From: Streptomyces sp. I05A-00742
GTDB lineage: Bacteria; Actinomycetota; Actinomycetes; Streptomycetales; Streptomycetaceae
DNA: 64,000 nt
Assembly: GCF_013055795.1 (NCBI RefSeq)
Contig: NZ_JABETO010000011.1
Span: 86,119 to 150,118, forward strand
Direction: 5' to 3'
The notes below the pieces were generated by a model that worked only from the letters and a program-made list of their open reading frames with translations, did not search any database and was not told the origin of the DNA. Position numbers and translations under genes: made by a program. Within the stretch, counting starts at the first letter, position 1, and each line of letters begins with the position of its first letter. Shown one piece after another: positions 36,198-45,655 of the stretch.

Positions 36198-37580
36198 TCA
36201 GCACTCGATGACGTTGACCGCGAGCCCGCCCCGCGCCGTCTCCTTGTACTTGACCTTCATGTCGGCGCCGGTCTCCTTCATGGTCTTGATGACCTTGTCG
36301 AGGGAGACGTGGTGCCGTCCGTCGCCGCGCAGGGCCATACGGGCGGCGGTGACGGCCTTGGCGGCGGCCATGCCGTTGCGCTCGATGCAGGGGATCTGGA
36401 CGAGGCCGCCGACCGGGTCGCAGGTGAGGCCGAGGTTGTGTTCCATGCCGATCTCGGCGGCGTTCTCGACCTGCTCGGGGGAGCCGCCGAGGACCTCGGC
36501 GAGGCCGCCGGAGGCCATGGAGCAGGCGGAGCCGACCTCGCCCTGGCAGCCGACCTCGGCGCCGGAGATGGAGGCGTTCTCCTTGAAGAGCATGCCGATG
36601 GCGCCGGCGGCGAGGAGGAAGCGGACGATGCCGTCCTCGTCCGCGCCGGGGACGAAGTCCATGAAGTAGTGCAGGACGGCCGGGATGATGCCGGCGGCGC
36701 CGTTGGTGGGGGCGGTGACGACGCGGCCGCCGGCGGCGTTCTCCTCGTTGACCGCCATGGCGTAGACGGTGATCCACTCCATGGCGCGGGCCTGCGGGTC
36801 GCCCTCGGCGCGGAGCTGCCGGGCGGTGCCTGCGGCGCGGCGGCGGACCTTGAGGCCGCCGGGCAGGATGCCCTCGCGGGACATGCCGCGGGCGACGCAG
36901 GCCTGCATGACGCGCCAGATCTCCAGCAGCCCGGCCCGGATCTCCTCCTCGGTGCGCCAGGCCTTCTCGTTCTCCATCATCATCGCGGAGATCGACAGGC
37001 CGGACTCGCGGGACATCCGCAGCAGCTCGTCACCGGTCCGGAAGGGGTACTTCAGGACGGTGTCGTCGAGGACGATGCGGTCCGCGCCGACGGCGTCCTC
37101 GTCCACCACGAAGCCGCCGCCGACCGAGTAGTAGGTCTTCTCCAGCAGGGGCGCGCCGCTCTCGTCGTAGGCGAAGAGCGTCATGCCGTTGGCGTGGTAC
37201 GGCAGCGAGCGGCGGCGGTGCAGGATCAGCTGGCTGGGCTCGTCGAAGTCGATCTCGTGAGCGGTGCCGATCTCGGTGCTCAGGAGGCGCAGGCGCTTGG
37301 TGGTGCGGATGCGCTCCACCTCGTCGTCGGCGATCTCGACGTCCACGGTGCGCGGGGAGTGGCCCTCCAGGCCGAGGAGGACGGCCTTGGGGGTGCCGTG
37401 TCCATGACCGGTGGCACCGAGGGAGCCGAAGAGCTCCGCGCGGACCGAGGTGGTCTGGGCCAGCAGGCCGTCCTTCTTCAGGCGGCCCACGAACATCCGG
37501 GCGGCGCGCATCGGGCCGACCGTGTGGGAGCTGGACGGGCCTATGCCGATCGAGAAGAGATCGAATACGGAGATGGCCAC
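36198..37580 (-). CDS. sdaA: L-serine ammonia-lyase (single-chain, iron-sulfur)
   Basis: Deaminates L-serine to pyruvate and ammonia. 460 residues from GTG 37580 with AAGGAG eight bases upstream; a longer frame lacks a site. The N-terminal beta domain has [20 protein letters not shown]. The catalytic alpha domain has [16 protein letters not shown] and [18 protein letters not shown], with the Cys ligands of the 4Fe-4S cluster. Last gene of a minus-strand series gcvT-gcvH-glyA-sdaA, linking glycine cleavage, serine/glycine interconversion and serine disposal. Confidence 0.96.
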   Translation of the reverse strand: MAISVFDLFSIGIGPSSSHTVGPMRAARMFVGRLKKDGLLAQTTSVRAELFGSLGATGHGHGTPKAVLLGLEGHSPRTVDVEIADDEVERIRTTKRLRLLSTEIGTAHEIDFDEPSQLILHRRRSLPYHANGMTLFAYDESGAPLLEKTYYSVGGGFVVDEDAVGADRIVLDDTVLKYPFRTGDELLRMSRESGLSISAMMMENEKAWRTEEEIRAGLLEIWRVMQACVARGMSREGILPGGLKVRRRAAGTARQLRAEGDPQARAMEWITVYAMAVNEENAAGGRVVTAPTNGAAGIIPAVLHYFMDFVPGADEDGIVRFLLAAGAIGMLFKENASISGAEVGCQGEVGSACSMASGGLAEVLGGSPEQVENAAEIGMEHNLGLTCDPVGGLVQIPCIERNGMAAAKAVTAARMALRGDGRHHVSLDKVIKTMKETGADMKVKYKETARGGLAVNVIEC

Positions 37581-37710
37581 GGTGGCAGCTCCTTGGGTCG
37601 GGGGGTGGTACGAGGGGTGGTACAAGGGTTGGCACACGGTGCGGGGCACCGCGCTCACCCACCAGTGTGCGCGATGCCCCGTGCGTACCGGTAAATCCGA
37701 TGCGTCGGTC

Positions 37711-38973
37711 CTACTTCAGGCCGGGGTACAGCGGGTGCTTGTCGGCCAGGGCCGTGACGCGGGCACGCAGGGCGACGGCGTCGTAGGCGGGCTTGAGGGC
37801 CTCGGCGATGACGTCGGCGACCTCGCGGAAGTCCTCGGCGGTGAAGCCGCGGGTGGCCAGCGCCGGGGTGCCGATCCGCAGGCCCGAGGTGACCATCGGG
37901 GGACGCGGGTCGTTCGGGATGGCGTTGCGGTTGACCGTGATGCCGACCTCGTGGAGGCGGTCCTCGGCCTGCTGGCCGTCCAGCTCGGAGTTGCGCAGGT
38001 CCACCAGGACCAGGTGTACGTCCGTGCCGCCGGACAGGACGGAGACGCCGTGCTCCTTGACGTCGTCCTGGACCAGGCGCTCGGCCAGGATTCTGGCGCC
38101 GTCCAGGGTGCGCTGCTGGCGCTCCTTGAACTCCTCGCTCGCCGCGACCTTGAAGGAGACCGCCTTGGCCGCGATCACATGCTCCAGCGGGCCGCCCTGC
38201 TGACCGGGGAAGACCGCGGAGTTGATCTTCTTGGCGAGCTCGGCGGTGGAGAGGATCACACCACCGCGCGGACCGCCCAGGGTCTTGTGGGTGGTGGTGG
38301 TAACCACATGCGCGTGCGGCACCGGGGAGGGGTGCAGCCCGGCGGCGACCAGGCCCGCGAAGTGGGCCATGTCGACCATCAGGTACGCGCCGACCTCGTC
38401 GGCGATCCGGCGGAACGCCGCGAAGTCCAGCTGGCGCGGGTAGGCGGACCAGCCGGCGATGATCAGCTTGGGGTGGTGCTCCTTGGCGAGGCGCTCGACC
38501 TCCTCCATGTCGACCACGTTGGTCTGCTCGTCGACGTGGTAGGCGACCACGTTGTAGAGCTTGCCCGAGAAGTTGATCTTCATTCCGTGGGTCAGGTGCC
38601 CGCCGTGGGCGAGGTTCAGACCCAGGATGGTGTCGCCCGGCTTGAGCAGCGCGAACATCGCAGCGGCGTTGGCCTGGGCGCCCGAGTGCGGCTGCACGTT
38701 GGCGGCCTCGGCGCCGAAGAGCGCCTTGATCCGGTCGATGGCGATCTGCTCGACGACATCGACGTGCTCGCAGCCGCCGTAGTAGCGGCGGCCCGGGTAG
38801 CCCTCGGCGTACTTGTTGGTGAGGACCGAGCCCTGGGCCTCCATGACCGCGACCGGAGCGAAGTTCTCCGAGGCGATCATTTCGAGCGTGGACTGCTGAC
38901 GGTGGAGTTCGGCGTCGACAGCGGCGGCGACGTCGGGGTCGAGCTCATGGAGGGAGCTGTTCAGAAGCGACAT
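37711..38973 (-). CDS. glyA: Serine hydroxymethyltransferase
   Basis: PLP enzyme interconverting serine and glycine with tetrahydrofolate. 420 residues, full length. The PLP lysine is in [29 protein letters not shown] and [12 protein letters not shown] are further family signatures. It sits 46 bp downstream of gcvH and 130 bp upstream of sdaA on the same strand, likely under the glycine riboswitch or a readthrough transcript. Confidence 0.97.
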   Translation of the reverse strand: MSLLNSSLHELDPDVAAAVDAELHRQQSTLEMIASENFAPVAVMEAQGSVLTNKYAEGYPGRRYYGGCEHVDVVEQIAIDRIKALFGAEAANVQPHSGAQANAAAMFALLKPGDTILGLNLAHGGHLTHGMKINFSGKLYNVVAYHVDEQTNVVDMEEVERLAKEHHPKLIIAGWSAYPRQLDFAAFRRIADEVGAYLMVDMAHFAGLVAAGLHPSPVPHAHVVTTTTHKTLGGPRGGVILSTAELAKKINSAVFPGQQGGPLEHVIAAKAVSFKVAASEEFKERQQRTLDGARILAERLVQDDVKEHGVSVLSGGTDVHLVLVDLRNSELDGQQAEDRLHEVGITVNRNAIPNDPRPPMVTSGLRIGTPALATRGFTAEDFREVADVIAEALKPAYDAVALRARVTALADKHPLYPGLK

Positions 38974-39019
38974 GAGTTCTTCCTGGGCGGGAGGGGCCGG
39001 GTGGAGGCGAGGGGCGAGG

Positions 39020-39397
39020 TCAGCCGGCGAAGTCCGTGTACGCGTCGGCGGTCAGCAGCTCCGCCGGCTCGTCCGTGATCTTCACCTTGAACAGCCAGCC
39101 GCCCTCGAAGGGGGCGGAGTTCACCAGCGAGGGGTCGTCCACGACGTCCTGGTTGGCCTCGACGACCTCGCCCGTGACGGGGGCGTAGAGGTCGCTGACC
39201 GACTTGGTCGACTCCAGCTCACCACAGGTCTCGCCCGCGGTGATGGTGGCGCCGGCGGCCGGGAGGTCGGCGTAGACGACGTCCCCGAGCGCGTTGGCCG
39301 CGAACTCGGTGATACCCACCGTCGCCACACCGTTCTCGTCGGTGGCCGACAGCCACTCGTGCTCCTTGGTGTAGCGCAGGTGCTGGGGGTTGCTCAT
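39020..39397 (-). CDS. gcvH: Glycine cleavage system H protein
   Basis: 125-residue lipoyl carrier. [11 protein letters not shown] at the start, [12 protein letters not shown] in the middle, and the lipoylation lysine in [14 protein letters not shown]. Normal length. It follows gcvT by about 96 bp on the same strand; gcvP and the L-protein are not in the window. Confidence 0.97.
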   Translation of the reverse strand: MSNPQHLRYTKEHEWLSATDENGVATVGITEFAANALGDVVYADLPAAGATITAGETCGELESTKSVSDLYAPVTGEVVEANQDVVDDPSLVNSAPFEGGWLFKVKITDEPAELLTADAYTDFAG

Positions 39398-39493
39398 GGG
39401 TCGATTCTCCTGTACGCGGGTCAGTGCTTGTGCAACGGGTCTTGACAGGTGAGACGGAAAGACGCAGAAAGGGGCAGCCGAACGGGAAGTGGA

Positions 39494-40636
39494 TCAGCGC
39501 TCGCGCTGGTAGAACGGCAGTGCCACGACCTCGTACTCCTCGTGGCTGCCCCGGATGTCCACGGCGACCCCGGCCGTCCCGGGCGCGGCGTGCGCCGCGT
39601 CCACGTAGGCGATGGCGATCGGCTTGCCGAGCGTGGGGGAGGGGGCGCCCGAGGTGACCTCGCCGATCACCGTGCCGGAGGCGGCCTCCACCACCGGGTA
39701 CCCGGCGCGCGGCACCCGGCGGCCGGTGGCGACGAGCCCCACGAGCTTGCGCGGGGGAGTGCCCGCGGCGCGCTCGGCGGCGGCCTCCAGCGCCGCGCGC
39801 CCCACGAAGTCGCCGGGCTTGTCGAACTTGACGACGCGGCCGAGCCCGGCGTCGAAGGGCGTGGTCGCGGTGGTCAGCTCATGCCCGTAGAGCGGCATGC
39901 CCGCCTCCAGGCGGAGCGTGTCGCGGCAGGAGAGGCCGCAGGGCACCAGGCCGGCGTCCGCGCCCGCCTCGGTGAGCGCCTGCCACAGCTTCTCCGCGTC
40001 GGCGGGGGCGACGAACAGCTCGAAGCCGTCCTCGCCGGTGTAGCCGGTGCGGGCGATGAGCGCGTCCACGCCGGCGACCGTGCCGGGCAGTCCGGCGTAG
40101 TACTTCAGGCCGTCCAGGTCCGCGTCGGTGACGGACTTCAGGATGGCGGGGGAGGCGGGGCCCTGGACGGCGAGCAGGGCGTAGTTCTCGCGGTCGTCCC
40201 GGACGGCCGTGTCGAAGCCCGCGGCCCGCTCGGTGAGCGCGTCCAGCACCACCTGGGCGTTGGAGGCGTTGGCGACGACGAGGTATTTCTGGCGGCCTTC
40301 CTCCTCGTCCAGCCGGTAGACGATCAGGTCGTCCAGGATGCCGCCGCGCTCGTCGCAGATCATCGTGTACCGGGCGCGGCCGGGCTTCAGCGCGGAGAGG
40401 TTGCCCACCAGGGCGTGGTCCAGGGCCTGGCCTGCCTGCGGACCCGTAAGGGTGATCTCGCCCATGTGCGAGAGGTCGAACAGACCGGCTCGGGTGCGGA
40501 CGGCCACGTGCTCGTCCCGCTCGCTGCCGTAGCGGAGGGGCATGTCCCAGCCGGCGAAGTCGGTCATCGTCGCGCCCAGGGCGCGGTGGACCGCGTCGAG
40601 CGCGGTACGACGGGGGGCGGCGGTCTCTGAGGGCAT
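39494..40636 (-). CDS. gcvT: Glycine cleavage system T protein (aminomethyltransferase)
   Basis: Tetrahydrofolate-dependent aminomethyltransferase, 380 residues from ATG 40636 (GGGAG upstream). Signatures: TDFAGWDMPLRYGSERDEHV, GLFDLSHMGEI, RTGYTGEDGFELFV and LEAGMPLYGHEL. First gene of the cluster, directly downstream of the tandem glycine riboswitch. Confidence 0.96.
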   Translation of the reverse strand: MPSETAAPRRTALDAVHRALGATMTDFAGWDMPLRYGSERDEHVAVRTRAGLFDLSHMGEITLTGPQAGQALDHALVGNLSALKPGRARYTMICDERGGILDDLIVYRLDEEEGRQKYLVVANASNAQVVLDALTERAAGFDTAVRDDRENYALLAVQGPASPAILKSVTDADLDGLKYYAGLPGTVAGVDALIARTGYTGEDGFELFVAPADAEKLWQALTEAGADAGLVPCGLSCRDTLRLEAGMPLYGHELTTATTPFDAGLGRVVKFDKPGDFVGRAALEAAAERAAGTPPRKLVGLVATGRRVPRAGYPVVEAASGTVIGEVTSGAPSPTLGKPIAIAYVDAAHAAPGTAGVAVDIRGSHEEYEVVALPFYQRER

Positions 40637-40680
40637 GATCAAGGCTCCCGGGCAGCAGTCGCGGGGACGTCGAGGAACGG

Positions 40681-40885
40681 CCTCCCCATCTGTCATCGGA
40701 ACCTGAGAGGTTCACCGGGAGCCCCCGCAGAGGGCACGCGGCTTGCACCTTGGGTGGGACCGCGCCGCGGTCCGCTTTTCAGATCTGCCTCACCCTGCGC
40801 GGTACGGGGCCTGAGAGATTCAAGGGAGGAACTTGCTCCTTCGGCGCCCGGCATGCGGCATGCCGGGACTCTCCCGCGCGGATTC
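40681..40885 (-). promoter_or_regulatory. Tandem glycine riboswitch upstream of gcvT
   Basis: Read on the minus strand, the leader has two successive aptamers. The first has GGGAGAG (near 40875), the conserved CGCCGAAGGAGCAA (40846-40833) and CTCTCAGG near 40810. The second has CACCCAAGGTGCAAG (about 40756-40742), CTCTCAGG near 40707 and GATGACAGATGGGG near 40681-40695. This is the classical cooperative glycine riboswitch layout, 45-250 bp upstream of the gcvT start, which activates expression when glycine is abundant. Confidence 0.93.
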
Positions 40886-41149
40886 GAGCGGCCGGTATGC
40901 AGTTGGTCGTGCGTTGGCGCGCACATCATTGCACGTACGGACGTGCGATGGACCGTTCGGAGCCCATCGCATTGCATTACTTTTCGCTTACTTGCTCCGT
41001 ATCCGGGTCGGGTAGACCGAGGGCACGGGTGGCCGGGCAAGGAATCCCGGGAATGCCCGGGGTAGCCATGGGGAAGTCAGAGGCGTCAGAGCAACCAGAG
41101 GCTTCTGAGAAGCAAGAGAATCCGGAGAAGCCCGGGAAGATCGAAGACC

Positions 41150-41986
41150 GTGAGCAGCGGGAACACCGTGAGCAGCGGGAACACCGCGAACACCGGGGAG
41201 ACCGGGGAAAGGGACGGGGGAACATTGGGAACGGGTGGCCATACGGAGGCGGCAGGCGCCGCTCCGGGCACGGAGGAGGCCCTGCCACGGGTCCGGGACC
41301 TGCGCCGTGCGGCACGGCCCACGGCGGAGTCCACGGCGGAGCTGCGGTACGCGGCCGGGGACCTGCTGGTGGTCTCCGGACTGCCCGGCAGCGGGAAGTC
41401 CACCCTGATCCGGCGGACGGTGACCGCTCTCGACGGGCGCGGCGAGCCCGTCCGGTGCGTGGACTCGCAGGACTCCCGGGCCCGCCTGGAGCGCAGACTG
41501 CCCGTCCGGCTGCCGTACGGCGCCTACCGCCCCCTCGCGCGCCTCGTGCACTACGCCCGCCTGTGGCGCGCCCTGCGCTCCGGCGCGAGCCTCGTCGTGC
41601 ACGACTGCGGGCAGCGGGACTGGGTCCGCCGCGGGCTCGCCCGCGAGGCACGGCGCCGGGGCACGGCCCTGCACGTCCTGCTGCTCGCCGTCACCCCCGA
41701 GACGGCGCTGGCCGGCCAGCGGGCCAGGGGCCGGGCCGTCCCCCGGGCCGCCTTCGAGCGCCACCGCCGGGCCATGGAACGGCTGGTCACGGCCGCGGCC
41801 TCCGGCCGGCCACCAGCCGGCGCGGCCTCCGTGGTGCTCCTCGACCGCCCGGCGGCCGCCGCGCTGCGGACCGTCGCCTTCCCCCGCCGGGCCGGGGCCG
41901 GCGCCCCCGCCCCGCATCCCTCTCCCTCCTCCTCCGTTCCCGCGCAGGCCACCGCCCGTCCGACCCCGGCCCCTCCCACGACCTGA
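41150..41986 (+). CDS. P-loop ATP-binding protein (AAA/zeta-toxin-like kinase fold)
   Basis: 278 residues from GTG 41150, though the start is uncertain because the first codons lie in an 18-bp tandem repeat. Walker A is GLPGSGKSTL (about residue 75). VHDCGQRDWVRRGL (Walker B/lid region) and VTPETALAGQRARGR follow. The C-terminus is Pro/Ala-rich. Small nucleotide-binding proteins like this phosphorylate sugars, nucleotides or peptides; no specific role is deducible. Divergent from the glycine riboswitch and upstream of two SseB genes. Confidence 0.75.
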   Translation: MSSGNTVSSGNTANTGETGERDGGTLGTGGHTEAAGAAPGTEEALPRVRDLRRAARPTAESTAELRYAAGDLLVVSGLPGSGKSTLIRRTVTALDGRGEPVRCVDSQDSRARLERRLPVRLPYGAYRPLARLVHYARLWRALRSGASLVVHDCGQRDWVRRGLAREARRRGTALHVLLLAVTPETALAGQRARGRAVPRAAFERHRRAMERLVTAAASGRPPAGAASVVLLDRPAAAALRTVAFPRRAGAGAPAPHPSPSSSVPAQATARPTPAPPTT

Positions 41987-42042
41987 CGGGGAGCCGGCCG
42001 TTAAGGTGCGGTGCGACGGCGACGACACGGTGGTGAGAACGG

Positions 42043-42822
42043 ATGAACGGCCCCGGGCTGTACGGCACGGAGCGGGACCGGGGCGAGGCGCCCGGCTGGC
42101 CCGCCAACGAACTGGAGGAGACCCTCGCCGCCTGCGCGGGCGTCCCCGGAACGGGCGAGCGCGTCGTCGAGGTGCTCGGCCGCAGCCCGGTGTGGATCCC
42201 GCTGCCCAACGGCGGCGGCCCCGACAGCCCCGACCTCGACCTGCCCACCGTGGAACTCGGCGGCGCCGCCTTCGTGCCGGTCTTCAGTTCCGAGGAGGAG
42301 TTCCTGCGCGTCGTCGGCGACCGCATGCCCTACGCGGTCGCCCCCGCCGTGGAGTTCGCCCGCGGCCTGCCCCCGCAGGTCGGCATCGTCGTCAACCCTG
42401 ACGGGAGGATCGGCGCGCCGCTGCCCCCGGCCGCCGTCGCCGAGCTCTGCCGGGCCGGGCACCTGCGCCTGGAGGGCGAGCCCACCGGCGGCCGGGTCCG
42501 CCTCTATGAACCGGACTGGCAGGACGAGCCCACCGCCTTCCTCGCCGCCGCCGGACTGGAGTTCGCCGCCGCCCGCCCGGTGCGCACCGCCCGCCGCGCG
42601 CTCGCCAGCGTCGAGGGCGGCGCCCCGGAGCTGTTCGTCGGCGTCGAGCTCGACCTCCCCGACGACGCCAGCCGCACCGCCGCCCTGGACGCCCTGGGAC
42701 GCGCCCTCGGCTCCGTCCCCGTCCCCTGGCCGGTGCGCACGGTCTTCCTCGACGTCGCCCGGGACCCCGTGGCCGACTGGATGCGCGACCGGGTCGGACC
42801 GTTCTACGACCGTGACCGGTGA
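42043..42822 (+). CDS. SseB-family protein, copy 1
   Basis: 259 residues. It has the SseB N-terminal domain (SPVWIPLPNGG, VPVFSSEEEFLRV, PYAVAPAVEFARGLPPQVGIVVNP) and a second C-terminal SseB-type half with PELFVGVELDLPDD and WMRDRVGPFYDRD. Family knowledge: SseB was described as conferring enhanced serine sensitivity. ATG at 42043. Cotranscribed with the next gene (125-bp gap). It is intriguing that both lie beside the serine/glycine cluster. Confidence 0.88.
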   Translation: MNGPGLYGTERDRGEAPGWPANELEETLAACAGVPGTGERVVEVLGRSPVWIPLPNGGGPDSPDLDLPTVELGGAAFVPVFSSEEEFLRVVGDRMPYAVAPAVEFARGLPPQVGIVVNPDGRIGAPLPPAAVAELCRAGHLRLEGEPTGGRVRLYEPDWQDEPTAFLAAAGLEFAAARPVRTARRALASVEGGAPELFVGVELDLPDDASRTAALDALGRALGSVPVPWPVRTVFLDVARDPVADWMRDRVGPFYDRDR

Positions 42823-42947
42823 CTGCTCCCCTGCACGCCGCCCCGGCCTCGTAAGCTGGTTGGACGAACCTACGGGAGGCGCGACCGCGCCATGAGGCAG
42901 TGGGCGGACGCGATGCCGGCGTCGGCCGGGAGAAGGGGCGGGATCAG

Positions 42948-43709
42948 GTGAGCGCGGGCGCGGAGAGTGGCGTGGAGCAGGTGCTGCGCCAAGTGGCGCC
43001 CGGGCGGTACGACGTCTACGAGGCGCTGCTGCGCGCCGTCGCCGAGGACCGGCTGTGGATGCTGCTCTGGCACGGGCGGCCCGGCTCGCCCGACGCCCAG
43101 TACGGGAACATGGAGGTCGACGGCCTCGGCTACGCGCCCTGCGTGACCTCCGAGCGCGAGCTCGCCGCCAGCGGCTGGAACCGGGCCCACGAGGTCGTCC
43201 CCGGCCGCTCCCTCGCGACGTCCCTCTACCCGGGTCGCTGGGGCCTCTGGCTCAACCCCCACGCCCCCGGCGGCGGCGTCGGCATCCCCTGGCTCGACCT
43301 GCGCCGTATCGCCGGCGGCCTGGACCGGCTGCCCGCCGGGCCGCTCGTGATCACCGAACCGGCCGTGGAGATCCCGCAGTTCTACGCCCTCCTCGCCCAG
43401 CACGCCCGGCGCACCCCCGCCGTCCGGGCGCTGCGCCGCGCCTGGGTGCAGCCGGCGATCGGCGCCGCCTACCTGGCGATCGGCCTGGACCTGCACGACA
43501 CCTCACCGCCCGCCGTGGAGTCCGTCCGGTCGATGATGCAGCAGGTGGTGAGCGTGGTGCCGGAGGGGCTGCCGGTGTCCACCGTCGCGATGTCGGACGG
43601 TTTCGATCCCGTCGCGATGTGGATGCGCGCGCACGCGCGGCCGTTCTACGGGCACGAGGCGCCGAACGGGGCACCGGCGCCGGCGGCGGGGTACGGGTAC
43701 CCGCGTTAG
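42948..43709 (+). CDS. SseB-family protein, copy 2
   Basis: 253 residues from GTG 42948; AAGGGG lies upstream. N-terminal part EQVLRQVAPGRYDVYEALLRA and WMLLWHGRPGSPDAQYGNME, central GRSLATSLYPGRWGLWLNP and C-terminal YLAIGLDLHDTSPPAVESV with MWMRAHARPFYGH. The last motif parallels the C-terminus of copy 1 (DWMRDRVGPFYDR), so the pair are distant paralogues. Function inferred only by family. Confidence 0.85.
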   Translation: MSAGAESGVEQVLRQVAPGRYDVYEALLRAVAEDRLWMLLWHGRPGSPDAQYGNMEVDGLGYAPCVTSERELAASGWNRAHEVVPGRSLATSLYPGRWGLWLNPHAPGGGVGIPWLDLRRIAGGLDRLPAGPLVITEPAVEIPQFYALLAQHARRTPAVRALRRAWVQPAIGAAYLAIGLDLHDTSPPAVESVRSMMQQVVSVVPEGLPVSTVAMSDGFDPVAMWMRAHARPFYGHEAPNGAPAPAAGYGYPR

Positions 43710-43769
43710 GGGTCGTTCGTGGACTGAGCGGAGCCGCGGCGTCCCGTCGCCTGCGGCCGAACGCGCCGC

Positions 43770-43798
43770 GGCCGGCCCGTCGTGACGACGGACCGGCC
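43770..43798. terminator. Hairpin between convergent SseB and small secreted protein genes
   Basis: 13-bp inverted repeat with one mismatch (arms 43770-43782 and 43786-43798, loop 3) in the 118-bp gap between convergent stops. Confidence 0.65.
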
Positions 43799-43827
43799 GG
43801 GTCAGGCAGTGGCGGTGTGCCTCTCGG

Positions 43828-44091
43828 TCACTCCCAGATGTGGAGCTCGTAGCCGGCCGACACCTCGTAGCACTTGTAGTAGGTCGCTCCGTGGCGCATG
43901 AAGTACTCGCCGCCGCCCTGACACTGCCGGTAGTTCTCGTAGAGGCCGATGTAGCGGTGGGTGTCGGGTGTTACCCGACTGACCGTGGAAGGCGCCGCCA
44001 CAGCCGAAGTGCCGGCAGCGAGGGCACCGGTCAGACCCAGAGTGATCGCTGCTCCCGCCATGGCCGCCCTGTGCATCAGCTTCCGTGTCAC
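43828..44091 (-). CDS. Small secreted protein with a Sec signal peptide
   Basis: 87 residues from GTG 44091, which has GGAG five bases upstream. Signal peptide HRAAMAGAAITLGLTGALAA with cleavage near SAVAAPS. The mature part has two Cys (YRQCQGGGEYF and YYKCYEV) that could form a disulfide and many Tyr. No family recognised. Stand-alone gene with its own long upstream region. Confidence 0.78.
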   Translation of the reverse strand: MTRKLMHRAAMAGAAITLGLTGALAAGTSAVAAPSTVSRVTPDTHRYIGLYENYRQCQGGGEYFMRHGATYYKCYEVSAGYELHIWE

Positions 44092-44506
44092 GTCAACTCC
44101 CTTGTTCGCAGGGGTGGATGGCTTTTCAGAAGTACTGTGAGCCTCATCGTCGAGCCATAGGCCTGTCAAGGCTCAGAGGGCTCTTGCGCCGCATACATCC
44201 CATTAACAACACCATTACCAAGGAGTGGAGTTACTCCTTCCGTCTCTCGCTCAGAGACCATCGGTGTCCGTATAACGGAACCCTGCATCGCACATCACGG
44301 TTGCGCATCCATTGCCGGTCAGGTCTGGCGGGTGATCGTGACGGCGTTGAAGACTCCCGCTCCAAGGACCCGCAGGTCCGGTGTACGGCCAGCTCTGCAT
44401 GTATTTCCCGCACTTCAGCACCACCTGTGTTCAGTGATGTCGACCAGCCGCCCGCCGGGCGGCCGGCACGGGCCGGGACCACCGGCCGAGAGGGGTCCTG
44501 CGAACG
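44092..44506. other. Divergent intergenic region between secreted protein and peptide ABC operon
   Basis: 415 bp. It contains a perfect 7-bp dyad AAGGAGT/ACTCCTT with a 6-bp spacer (44220-44239) and a less GC-rich stretch from 44100 to 44300. It should hold promoters for both sides. No gene seen. Confidence 0.5.
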
Positions 44507-45511
44507 ATGACGGCACCACTCCCCGAGACGAGCGCGACCGGGACCGCGACCGTCGTCGCCGACGCGGAAATTCCGGTTCCGGGCAAGACGATCGAGGGCC
44601 GTTCTCCCTGGCGGATCGCCTGGACACGGCTCAAGCGCGACAAGCTGGCGCTGGGCGGCGGGATCGTCGTCCTGCTGCTCGTGCTGGTCGCGATCTTCGC
44701 TCCGTTGATCGTGGACCTGCTGGGCCACCCGCCGAACGAGTACCACGAGGACCAGATCGACCCGCTCTTCGGTACTCCGAAGGGCTCGTGGGGCGGCATC
44801 AACGGGGACTTCCTGTTCGGCGTCGAGCCGGTCAACGGCCGGGACGTCTTCAGCCGGGTGGTCTACGGCGCCCGGGTCTCGCTGCTGGTCGCTTTCCTCT
44901 CGGCCGTGGTGGCGGTGCTGATCGGTACCGTTCTGGGCATCGTGGCCGGCTACTTCGGCGGCTGGGTGGACACCGTGGTGAGCCGGGTGATGGACGCCCT
45001 GCTGGCCTTCCCGCAGCTGCTGTTCATCATCGCCCTGATCTCCGTCGTGCCCAACGAGCTCTGGGGGCTGACCGGTTCGGGCGTGCGGATGGCCGTCCTG
45101 ATCGCCGTGATCGGCTTCTTCGGCTGGCCCTACGTGGGACGCATCGTGCGCGGGCAGACGCTCTCGCTCCGGGAGCGCGAGTACGTCGAGGCGGCGCGCA
45201 GCCTGGGCGCCGGCCGGACGTACATCCTCTTCCGCGAGCTGCTGCCCAACCTGGTCGCGCCGATCACCGTCTACGCCACCCTGATGATCCCGACCAACGT
45301 CCTCACCGAGGCCGCGCTGAGCTTCCTCGGCGCCGGCGTCAAGCCGCCGACGTCCTCGTGGGGGCAGATGCTCTCCAAGGCCGTCAACACCTACGAGGGC
45401 GACCCGATGTTCATGGTGATCCCGGGTCTCGCCATCTTCGTCACCGTCCTGGCGTTCAACCTCTTCGGCGACGGCGTCCGGGACGCACTCGATCCCAAGG
45501 GTTCGCGCTGA
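44507..45511 (+). CDS. Peptide ABC transporter permease (DppC/OppC type)
   Basis: 334 residues; cytoplasmic N-terminus then six membrane helices (first at LALGGGIVVLLLVLVAIFAP). The periplasmic-side NGRDVFSRVVYGARVSLLV and EAA-loop EYVEAARSLGAGRTYILFRE identify the binding-protein-dependent permease. First gene of a five-gene importer operon, with the unusual position ahead of the binding protein. Confidence 0.93.
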   Translation: MTAPLPETSATGTATVVADAEIPVPGKTIEGRSPWRIAWTRLKRDKLALGGGIVVLLLVLVAIFAPLIVDLLGHPPNEYHEDQIDPLFGTPKGSWGGINGDFLFGVEPVNGRDVFSRVVYGARVSLLVAFLSAVVAVLIGTVLGIVAGYFGGWVDTVVSRVMDALLAFPQLLFIIALISVVPNELWGLTGSGVRMAVLIAVIGFFGWPYVGRIVRGQTLSLREREYVEAARSLGAGRTYILFRELLPNLVAPITVYATLMIPTNVLTEAALSFLGAGVKPPTSSWGQMLSKAVNTYEGDPMFMVIPGLAIFVTVLAFNLFGDGVRDALDPKGSR

Positions 45512-45655
45512 CCCCGCGCGCACCTCGCAACACCCCAAGCACCGGGAGCGCTTGACGACCGTCAGTCACTTCCGGCCCCAGGAGTACGAGCTGTAGAACC
45601 ACCCCTCATCGCGGTCCGCTCCCCGGTCCGCGACAATCACGGAGGTCGCGACATC

